Assembly (NCBI GenBank): GCA_029932495.1
Contig: JAOZPY010000134.1
Location: 1 to 7,032, forward strand
DNA length: 7,032 bases
Source: Desulfobacterales bacterium
Lineage (GTDB): Bacteria > Desulfobacterota > Desulfobacteria > Desulfobacterales > JAFDCJ01
Direction: 5' to 3'
In this document: piece after piece, positions 1-6,021 of the stretch
How positions within the stretch are numbered: the first letter of the stretch is position 1
Layout: each line of letters opens with the position of its first letter
Made by a program: the position numbers and the translations under genes
Notes under the pieces: model-generated
The model's database searches: none
The model's input: the letters and a program-made list of their open reading frames with translations, nothing else
What the model was told of the DNA's origin: nothing

Positions 1-2363
1 ACTTCCGTCATATCCGTAATCCCCTGCAGCGCCTTCAAAATGCCGTCCTGCTTCAGGGTGCTCATGCCTTCTTTCAGTGCATGTTCCTGGATTTGCTCTG
101 TATTCGCCTGCTTTTTGATCATCAATTTAATTGTGGGAGTGCCTTCCATTAATTCATGGATCCCCATTCGCCCGCGATAGCCGGTCCCGGAACAATTTTC
201 GCAGCCCACCGGTTTGTACTTAATCATGTCGGCGTTATACTCGATACCAGTGCGCTTGAAATATTTAGTGCCATACTCAGATACCAGCATCTCAAAATCA
301 TCCTCGGTCATCGGGGCCTCTTCACGGCAGTTGGTGCACAACCGTCTTGTCAACCGCTGGGCCAGCACGCCGAGAAAGGCATCAGAAAAATTAAGCGGAT
401 TCAGCCCCATATCCAGCAGACGGGTGATGGTCTCCGGGGCACTGTTGGTATGCAGGGTGGAAAACACCAGATGGCCGGTCAAGGATGCTTCTATCCCAAT
501 GGATGCGGTTTCCTCATCACGCATTTCACCGATCATGATAACGTCCGGGTCCGCCCGCAAAAATGCACGCATCATACGGGCAAAATCAAGCCCTATTTTG
601 GGTTTGACTTCCGTCTGCCTCAGCCCGGCCTGGGTGATTTCGATGGGATCCTCGGCCGTCCATATTTTGATACCTGGCTTATTGATATAGCCAAGAATCG
701 CATGCAGGGAGGTGGTTTTTCCAGATCCGGTGGGCCCCACAGCCAGGATCAGGCCATAGGGCTTGGCAATGATCTTCTTCATGACCGAAAGGTTTCGCTC
801 GGTCAGCCCCATTTCATCCAGCCCCATGGCACCGGCTGATGCAAGAATCCGCATGACCACATCTTCAAATCCGCCGGCCGTGGGCAAGGTGGCCACGCGA
901 AGCTCAAACGTTGGTACACCCTTGCGGCGGAATTTAATCTTACCATCCTGGGGCAACCTTCTTTCGGCAATATCCAGGTTAGACATGATTTTAATCCGGG
1001 AAATAATGCCGCGCACCATGGAATTGGGCACTTTCATATATTCCTGGCAGACGCCGTCCAGCCGGAAACGGATAGTGGTGGCCTTGGTGATCGGCGACGG
1101 TTCAATGTGAATATCGGATGCGTTCTTACGATAGGCGGCAATAATAGCCTGGTCCACCAGCTTGACCACTTGGCTGGAGGTCTCATCGGCTTCTTCAAAT
1201 TCCTGATCGTCCTCTTCTTCTTCAAAGGTCACATCCGGTATCAAATCGAAATCATTGAGCACATCGTCTGGTGTTTGAGCATTTCCGACCTGCTGATTTT
1301 TATCAAAGGCATGCCGGATAAACTCCTGAATGTCCTCACGAATGGCCACCGAAAAATTGATTTTCCCCGTTTTCATCAGAGTTTTGATGTTATCGGTTTT
1401 GCTAAGATTCCGCGGGTCATCCACCAGGATTTCCACCACGTTTTTCTCCCAACTCAACGGAACCCAGAGTTCGTTGAGCAAAAATGCCTTCTTGAGATTG
1501 GTCAGCAACTCAGCCTGGACTTGCACGGAGGGGTCAAAGGCTCGAAACGGACAACCGTAAAACAGGGAAAACGATTTGCCAATGGCCTCTTTTTTGATGT
1601 GCATATGCTCAATGAGCACAAATTCAACACTTTTTTTCATTTTTTTTGACAGAGCAAAAGCCTGCTGCAGTTTGTCCGTGGTGACCATTTTTTCCCTGAG
1701 CAAATAGTCGTATTTTGAACCCGAAGCAAACGTGGCCTTGACGGAATCCAGCTGCTTCTTTATTTCACCATCTGCGGGATTCAGTTTCAACGCGGCCTCA
1801 TAAAGGTCATGAGCCTGATCACGATGATCCCGTTTTTCCATCTCCTGGCCCAGCAAGAATTTAACCCGGGAACTATCCTTTTTGCTCAGTTTTTTCTTTT
1901 CAATCAGCTTGTCGAATTCTTTCACCGATTTTTCCGGTGAACTGATTTTCAGCAGGCTTTCGGCCAGCAAGGGGATAATTTTTTCATTAGGGTAGTCCAG
2001 CGTCAGTAGATTGGCAAATTCTGCCAGCGCGTCGACATGCAGTCCCATTTCCTGGAATGCCGAAGCGCTGTCCAAAACTGCAGAAACATCTCCTTTGTCG
2101 GAAAAAGTCTTTTTGAATACGGAAAGCTCTTTTGCAGAAACTCCGGGTGCCGTCGCTTTATCCAGTTTCTCAATCTCTTTTCGCAGCAGATTGATCCTTT
2201 TCTGTATCTTATCCTGAATCTGACTGTCCTGGGGAGATACAATGGCCAGAATACTTTCGTAAATATTCAAAGAATCTCCATATAGGCCCATGGATCTGCA
2301 GACTTCAGCCTCATTTATTCTAGTCTCAATATCGGTTCTCATTGTAGCGGATATACCTTTCAT
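1..2363 (-). CDS. PilB/GspE-family assembly ATPase with N-terminal TPR extension (C-terminal end cut by window)
   Basis: Hexameric cytoplasmic ATPase powering a type IV pilus or type II secretion-like machine; 787 codons are in the window and the frame is uninterrupted. Counting from ATG 2363, residues about 8-205 hold TPR-like helical pairs (EAEVCRSMGLYGDSLNIYES; AFQEMGLHVDALAEFANLL; AHDLYEAALKLNPAD) and a coiled coil (KRINLLRKEIEKLDK). A GspE/MshE N-terminal-like domain spans about 215-350, then a very acidic linker (FEEEEDDQEFEEADE). The ATPase core has Walker A GPTGSGKTT at 543-551, Asp box TAEDPIE, Walker B IMIGEMRD at 609-616 and His box GHLVFSTLHTN. A tetracysteine zinc site (Cys676, 679, 721, 724; CTNC and CENCSGTGYRGR) points to PilB/GspE rather than PilT. 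The sequence reaches the usual C-terminal LKQDGILKAL-x-GIT stretch, so only a few residues are missing. The c-di-GMP motif of MshE N-domains (RLG at its start) is not recognisable. Pilus and secretion roles cannot be separated without the downstream genes. Start alternatives are 2342 and 2378. Confidence 0.93.
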   Translation of the reverse strand, partial: MKGISATMRTDIETRINEAEVCRSMGLYGDSLNIYESILAIVSPQDSQIQDKIQKRINLLRKEIEKLDKATAPGVSAKELSVFKKTFSDKGDVSAVLDSASAFQEMGLHVDALAEFANLLTLDYPNEKIIPLLAESLLKISSPEKSVKEFDKLIEKKKLSKKDSSRVKFLLGQEMEKRDHRDQAHDLYEAALKLNPADGEIKKQLDSVKATFASGSKYDYLLREKMVTTDKLQQAFALSKKMKKSVEFVLIEHMHIKKEAIGKSFSLFYGCPFRAFDPSVQVQAELLTNLKKAFLLNELWVPLSWEKNVVEILVDDPRNLSKTDNIKTLMKTGKINFSVAIREDIQEFIRHAFDKNQQVGNAQTPDDVLNDFDLIPDVTFEEEEDDQEFEEADETSSQVVKLVDQAIIAAYRKNASDIHIEPSPITKATTIRFRLDGVCQEYMKVPNSMVRGIISRIKIMSNLDIAERRLPQDGKIKFRRKGVPTFELRVATLPTAGGFEDVVMRILASAGAMGLDEMGLTERNLSVMKKIIAKPYGLILAVGPTGSGKTTSLHAILGYINKPGIKIWTAEDPIEITQAGLRQTEVKPKIGLDFARMMRAFLRADPDVIMIGEMRDEETASIGIEASLTGHLVFSTLHTNSAPETITRLLDMGLNPLNFSDAFLGVLAQRLTRRLCTNCREEAPMTEDDFEMLVSEYGTKYFKRTGIEYNADMIKYKPVGCENCSGTGYRGRMGIHELMEGTPTIKLMIKKQANTEQIQEHALKEGMSTLKQDGILKALQGITDMTE

Positions 2364-2365
2364 TG

Positions 2366-2370
2366 CCTCC
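2366..2370 (-). promoter_or_regulatory. Closely spaced GGAGG ribosome site of the ATPase gene
   Basis: GGAGG sits only 2 bases before the ATG at 2363, which is closer than usual. The other in-frame ATGs at 2378 and 2342 have no better site (an AAAGG lies 13 bases before 2342). The site is used here to prefer 2363, with 2342 as a real alternative. Confidence 0.4.
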
Positions 2371-2398
2371 GGCCACATGTCCGGATCGTTTTTTCTGC

Positions 2399-2413
2399 GC
2401 TGCCGCTGGCAGC
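2399..2413 (-). other. Intercistronic stem-loop before the ATPase gene
   Basis: Perfect 6-base inverted repeat GCTGCC / GGCAGC with a 3-base loop, in the 73-base gap between the Roadblock and ATPase genes, about 35 bases before the ATG at 2363. On the transcribed strand it is followed by an A-run, not a U-run, so it is not an intrinsic terminator. It could act as an mRNA processing or stability element, or be chance. Confidence 0.35.
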
Positions 2414-2436
2414 CAATCTAATGTTTCGCACTGGAA

Positions 2437-2787
2437 TTATTTTTTAAAAAACCGTCGCAACCCCTTTGAAGACTTTTTCCCAGGCTTTAATGCCGGCAAG
2501 ACAATATCGCAGTTCAGTCGCATCATGGAAATCGGCACAAAAGGTCCCATCAATACCACAAGATAACCGATATCCGTTCTGCGAATATAAAGTCGTCCCT
2601 TTTCAAACACCAGATCTGTTTCCCGAGTACCGGCCAGCGCTTCAATGAACAGACTCCAGTCCCGGGAGTAAGGATCTTCAGGCGGCTGGCTGTTAAATTG
2701 TTGAAATATGATATCACCGGCAAAAGAAAATATCATGACGCCTTTGACGCCCTGCATTGCCAGTATGTCGTTGAACAATTCTTGCAT
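2437..2787 (-). CDS. Roadblock/LC7-like domain protein
   Basis: Small soluble protein of 116 residues resembling the Roadblock/LC7 (MglB/LAMTOR-like) fold. It has an N-terminal helix (MQELFNDILAM), the family-like turn and strand GVKGVMIFSFAGDIIFQQF, a central helix (DWSLFIEALAG), a strand pair (LVFEKGRLYIRRT, GYLVVLMG) and a last helix (MMRLNCDIVLPALK). The C-terminal tail is very basic (KKSSKGLRRFFKK). In this family such proteins dimerise and act as regulators of small Ras-like GTPases (for example MglB on MglA) or as scaffolds; no GTPase gene is visible here. The first standard start is ATG 2787, but no Shine-Dalgarno site precedes it. The frame stays open upstream into the end of the previous gene without an ATG, GTG or TTG, so the start is only moderately sure. 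It lies 52 bases after the response regulator and 73 bases before the ATPase gene. The family call is by pattern and moderately confident. Confidence 0.75.
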   Translation of the reverse strand: MQELFNDILAMQGVKGVMIFSFAGDIIFQQFNSQPPEDPYSRDWSLFIEALAGTRETDLVFEKGRLYIRRTDIGYLVVLMGPFVPISMMRLNCDIVLPALKPGKKSSKGLRRFFKK

Positions 2788-2839
2788 CTTATTATCGCAG
2801 TAAACTAAAGCCTGTTTTAATTGCTGCCGGGCATATCGC

Positions 2840-3874
2840 CTAATCGGACAAAACCTGCAGGATTTTATCCCGCGGGCATCTTGGATTTACCGCCAGCACA
2901 GTTGTCTTTTCTCCGGGCAGCAGAATGTAATCGCTGGTCTCTCCCTTGTCGACATAGCCCTGCACCAGAGTGCCCATATGAAAAAAGTTACCGGCCACGG
3001 CCAGGTGTGACACCCGGCTGTCCCATGAAGCGTCCTGGTAAACATCTTCCAGTCCACAGCTATGGCCGATTTCACATTCAATTTTCTTTTTGATGCTGCT
3101 GATAAAATTGCCGGGATCGTATTCAAAGCTCTGCGCATCTTCCAGCACCGGCTCGGTGGTTATCGTCTGTGCGGTTTGTGATTTTTCAAAATCGTCTTTT
3201 TCATCCTTGCGGCGCGCTGCCTCAAGGATCAACTGTTGCATTTCGTTGTGAATTCTATTTTCCCGCAGGGGGCATCCGTTCTGGATAGACAAGTTGACCT
3301 GCTCCCAGGCAAAAATTTTGTAGGCAGCCTCTTCTCCATTCTTGTCATTTACCCGTGCATCCATCAATTGTCCCTCACGAAAAAAAAGAATCCCCTTCTG
3401 CCCCGTTGATTTATCCTCCAGACGAATGGTGCAGGTTTTCTGCTCCATTTCCATCAACTGCAAAAACATGCCTGAAGACACATTGTGCAACGTTCCACCT
3501 TCAGTTTCTTTGCGCAAGGTGGCCATGATCTGCCGGGCCAGATTTTCAATCAAAAACGGCTTGGCAATGTATCCGACGGCACCGCCTTCCCGTGCCAAAC
3601 GCTCCATTTGCGCCGTGCTGTATCCGGTGATAATAATAACCGGAATGTCCGGATAATACTGCATAATATGTGCCAAAAGTTCAAATCCATCCATTCTGGG
3701 CATTTTCAGATCGGTGACCACCAGGGAAATAACGTTTTTCCTCAAACTTTCGATCGCCCCCACCCCGTCGTGGGCCAGAAAAACAGCGAATGAATCCCGA
3801 TATTTCTCAAATCCTTCCCGCAGTGCCAGTAGCATCTCGCGGTCATCATCCACCAGCAGGACGTTTTTAATCAT
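2840..3874 (-). CDS. Response regulator: REC-PATAN(DUF4388)-unknown C-terminal domain
   Basis: Protein of 344 residues. An N-terminal CheY-like receiver (1-122) carries all key residues: the acidic pair Asp9/Asp10 in VLLVDDD, phosphoacceptor Asp55 in LVVTDLKMP, Thr83 in IIITGYS and Lys105 in YIAKPF. It should therefore be phosphorylatable. Residues about 127-220 match PATAN/DUF4388: GTLHNVSSGMFLQLMEM, a K/T-rich strand, GILFFREGQLMDAR, GEEAAYKIFAW. After a charged linker, residues about 250-344 form a third domain ending in a strand-rich segment (SDYILLPGEKTTVLAVNP). This loosely recalls the second half of a Roadblock/LC7 fold, but I cannot confirm that. There is no DNA-binding or enzymatic output domain, so control by protein-protein contact is likely. 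The start is well supported: ATG overlaps the preceding stop (ATGA), and a GGAG lies 7 bases upstream. It lies two genes before the PilB-type ATPase, its probable direct or indirect target. Confidence 0.92.
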   Translation of the reverse strand: MIKNVLLVDDDREMLLALREGFEKYRDSFAVFLAHDGVGAIESLRKNVISLVVTDLKMPRMDGFELLAHIMQYYPDIPVIIITGYSTAQMERLAREGGAVGYIAKPFLIENLARQIMATLRKETEGGTLHNVSSGMFLQLMEMEQKTCTIRLEDKSTGQKGILFFREGQLMDARVNDKNGEEAAYKIFAWEQVNLSIQNGCPLRENRIHNEMQQLILEAARRKDEKDDFEKSQTAQTITTEPVLEDAQSFEYDPGNFISSIKKKIECEIGHSCGLEDVYQDASWDSRVSHLAVAGNFFHMGTLVQGYVDKGETSDYILLPGEKTTVLAVNPRCPRDKILQVLSD

Positions 3875-4932
3875 GGGTGTTCTCCAGTTTTTCCACTCCA
3901 GGAAGCCTTGTCAATATCGACAATTTTAACGCCGGCAACATATTCCATGGCTTCATATTTTTTAATATTGCTGATTTTCTGGGTGATTGTGTTCATTTTC
4001 CTGATCTGTTCCTGAACCCTGGCAATCTTCGTATAAATCGTTCCCTCCGGACCCAGCTCTGACAAAACCTCATTGAGTAAATTGGTTACAATTGTGAGGG
4101 GCTGGTTCAAACTGTGCGCAACCCCACCGGCCATTTCCAGCACTCCCTGGAATTTTTGATCATTGCTGCGTTCTTTGCGGCGATTGACCACATCACTGAC
4201 ATCCCGGGCGATGCACTTTATGTGGTGAGGCCGTCCGTCATAACGTATGAGGCAGGCGTCCCAATCCAGGTAGCGTTTTTTTCCGGAATGGTCCATCACC
4301 GCCAAAATGGCCTCATGGCGGCCTATTTTTATGATGTCCGCCAAAAAAATGAGAAAAAATTCCCGGTCTTCGGGTACAAAAAAAGTGGACAGCGGCTTTC
4401 CCGGCAACTTGCTTTTAGAAATACCCAGCAGATTGGCTCCGGCCGGGTTTATGTCGATCACCTCACCGAGAAGATCGATAACCAAAATCATATCTCGGCT
4501 TTCATCAGCAACGCCGTTCAGCCCCGGGGGATCTTTCTGCACTTCGATCTCTCCGGTAATATCGCGGATCACTCCGTCGAGATGAATCACCATACCGTCG
4601 TCATCCATCACGGCTTTTGCCGTCACCGCGCACCAGACAGAGGTCCCATCCCGCATTTTGAACGCCATCGGAAGGTCCACAATGCGTCCCCGCTGCAAAA
4701 TGGAACGGATAAAGACCCCCCTTTTTCTTTTATTGCGATAAAGTTCAATAACAGGAAAATCAATCAGGTCGGAAGCAGATTCATATCCAAAAAGGCTGGC
4801 AAAAGCTTGGTTGCAATAAACAATTTTTCCCTCAATGGTGGTGCGGTAGACTGCCGCCGGAATGCCGTCTAAGAATTCCGCAAATCCCCTGGCTGAAATG
4901 CCGTAATCACTAATGGAATATATATTGGCCAT
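3871..4932 (-). CDS. PAS-PAS sensor protein ending in a histidine-kinase DHp domain, no ATP-binding domain
   Basis: Cytoplasmic sensor of 353 residues. PAS 1 is at about 15-125 (FLDGIPAAVYRTTIEGKIVY, NQAFASLFGY, then a PAC-like end GVIRDITGEI). PAS 2 is at about 140-250 (DMILVIDLLGEVIDINPAG, NLLGISKS, ending in CIARDVSD). A HisKA-type dimerisation/phosphoacceptor helix pair is at about 255-330 with the H-box GVAHSLNQPLTIV (His273). The protein ends about 80 residues after the histidine, so the N, G1, F and G2 boxes of HATPase_c are absent. The residue after His is Ser rather than the usual Glu/Asp general base, which also argues against ordinary autokinase activity. The tail KYEAMEYVAGVKIVDIDKAS replaces the catalytic domain. 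ATG 4932 is preferred because it lies 2 bases after the upstream stop; the in-frame ATG at 4986 would overlap the upstream gene by 52 bases and add a non-PAS leader. It overlaps the response regulator by ATGA, so the two are probably partners. It could be a phosphatase, phosphotransfer scaffold or pseudokinase. Confidence 0.88.
   Translation of the reverse strand: MANIYSISDYGISARGFAEFLDGIPAAVYRTTIEGKIVYCNQAFASLFGYESASDLIDFPVIELYRNKRKRGVFIRSILQRGRIVDLPMAFKMRDGTSVWCAVTAKAVMDDDGMVIHLDGVIRDITGEIEVQKDPPGLNGVADESRDMILVIDLLGEVIDINPAGANLLGISKSKLPGKPLSTFFVPEDREFFLIFLADIIKIGRHEAILAVMDHSGKKRYLDWDACLIRYDGRPHHIKCIARDVSDVVNRRKERSNDQKFQGVLEMAGGVAHSLNQPLTIVTNLLNEVLSELGPEGTIYTKIARVQEQIRKMNTITQKISNIKKYEAMEYVAGVKIVDIDKASWSGKTGEHP
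3882..3885 (-). promoter_or_regulatory. Ribosome binding site of the REC-PATAN gene
   Basis: GGAG on the minus strand, 7 bases before the ATG at 3874, inside the 3' end of the PAS/DHp gene. It fixes the start of the regulator and, with the ATGA overlap, indicates translational coupling of the sensor-regulator pair. It is the only well-placed Shine-Dalgarno site seen in this cluster. Confidence 0.7.
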
Positions 4933-4934
4933 TG

Positions 4935-5918
4935 TTAGAGGGTAATATCGAACTTTTTCAACTCCCGGGCATAGGTTTCGGACCATACCGACAGGCCGGC
5001 GACAAGCCCGGACATCAACCCGAGCTCCCGAGCCAGCTCGCTGACCGATTCCATAACCCCGGACAGCAATTCATGGTCGCCGGTGGTGCCTGAAAAAGAA
5101 ATTTTGCGGTTGGAATAGTCAAATTCCCCCGCAAAAGGGTCCAGAAAAGCATATTTTTCTGCATTTTCCACAAATTTTTTTTTCAAAAGCTTGCTGAAAT
5201 CGCCCTTTAATTTTTTGTTTGCTGAAACCGTATTTTCAAAAACCCTTAGAAATTCTTCCACCATCAACAGCACATTTTCCGAAGCAGGGCCATGCTGAGG
5301 TTCACTTGTGTTTTCTTTTTTCAATTTTTTCAGTGAGATACGACAGACATTAAACGTGGCCCCCACCTGCCGGGTTTTTTCGATCAACAACTCCTGATTT
5401 CTTTGGCTGATGTTTGCCTGCTCCTTATCCCAGGAAAAAGAGCCACCGATGATCTTGCCATTGACAATAAAAATCATTCCCGCTTCTTTTCCACCATTGA
5501 TGGATACGTCAATGTAGCCGTTGAGTCTTTCCGAGCTCATCTTTTTAATGAGCTTTTCCAGGTCGGTAAATTCGGTACTGAGATCGCGATAAATCTTTTC
5601 AGCACCGGGAATACTCGACCAGAAATAAACCTCTTGTGCAGACAGATGATAAATATCGACTGTGAAGTTATCATGCCCTCCAGCCTTTATCAGCCTGCCA
5701 ACAGCCTCCTGGCCTTGCAACTGCATTTGTTTTTCCTGAAAAACGGCATTCAGCACTTCGTCCTTGTCAAAAAAAATGACACCTTCAGCCGCCGGTGATT
5801 TAAAAAACACGCCTCCGGAACCGACTTCCCCCTGGTAATGTTCGATCAATTTTTCAATATCCAGATAGTAAACATTTAGATTTCTTAAAACCGGCTTTTC
5901 TTTTGGAAGCACAATCAT
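4935..5918 (-). CDS. Double PATAN/DUF4388-like protein with uncharacterised C-terminal domain
   Basis: Soluble protein of 327 residues from the chosen ATG, with no signal peptide or membrane helix. Two consecutive modules look like divergent PATAN/DUF4388 domains. The first is at about 12-100 (YYLDIEKLIEHYQ, SGGVFF, AEGVIFFDKDEVLNAVF) and the second at about 116-196 (FTDLEKLIKKM, LNGYIDVS, AGMIFIVNGKIIGGSF). Both show the family order: a short helix, a strand carrying G-x-[IV], a strand with an FF/FI-x-[DN]-G-like turn, then a helix. The C-terminal 110 residues form a mixed helix/strand region with the conserved-looking stretch YAFLDPFAGEFDY, which I do not recognise. The frame is open further upstream, with a TTG at 5990, but the ATG at 5918 (MIVLPKEK) is where plausible domain sequence begins; neither has a good Shine-Dalgarno site. 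The stop codon is 2 bases before the next ATG, which suggests co-translation with the PAS gene. Likely an adaptor or scaffold in the same pathway; the exact function is unknown. Confidence 0.8.
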   Translation of the reverse strand: MIVLPKEKPVLRNLNVYYLDIEKLIEHYQGEVGSGGVFFKSPAAEGVIFFDKDEVLNAVFQEKQMQLQGQEAVGRLIKAGGHDNFTVDIYHLSAQEVYFWSSIPGAEKIYRDLSTEFTDLEKLIKKMSSERLNGYIDVSINGGKEAGMIFIVNGKIIGGSFSWDKEQANISQRNQELLIEKTRQVGATFNVCRISLKKLKKENTSEPQHGPASENVLLMVEEFLRVFENTVSANKKLKGDFSKLLKKKFVENAEKYAFLDPFAGEFDYSNRKISFSGTTGDHELLSGVMESVSELARELGLMSGLVAGLSVWSETYARELKKFDITL

Positions 5919-6021
5919 CTTATGCCATTCAACTCCCACCTGACTTTTTTGCAACTGGATAGCGGATGTTCGCCGTTGACCGACAGTCAAAGCTCATATC
6001 TTTGATAAATCACGATCATTG

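Noticed and set aside
156..839. Plus-strand open frame of 227 codons
   Set aside because: It lies wholly opposite the ATPase core, whose Walker A, Walker B and zinc motifs are intact on the minus strand; its own translation shows no domain-like pattern.
1107..1649. Plus-strand open frame of 180 codons
   Set aside because: Antisense to the ATPase N-domain and linker; no supporting start site or family resemblance.
2440..2451. T6A6 palindrome next to the stop of the Roadblock gene
   Set aside because: It is AT-only without a GC stem, and most of it encodes the Phe-Phe-Lys-Lys end of the protein; not a terminator.
4114..4872. Plus-strand open frame of 252 codons
   Set aside because: Antisense shadow of the PAS-PAS-DHp gene; the translation is His/Arg-rich without a recognisable fold.
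4933..4986. Longer start of the PAS gene at 4986
   Set aside because: It would overlap the upstream gene by 52 bases and add 18 residues with no PAS character or ribosome site; ATG 4932 fits the gene junction better.
5976..5990. Small inverted repeat TTGAC-N5-GTCAA in the gap before the double-PATAN gene, and a possible -35 box TTGACT
   Set aside because: The stem is only 5 bases, and no acceptable -10 box lies at 16-18 bases; the evidence is too weak for an operator or promoter.
5919..5990. TTG start at 5990 for the double-PATAN gene
   Set aside because: A rare start codon without a good ribosome site, and the added 24 residues do not look like part of a domain; kept only as an alternative.
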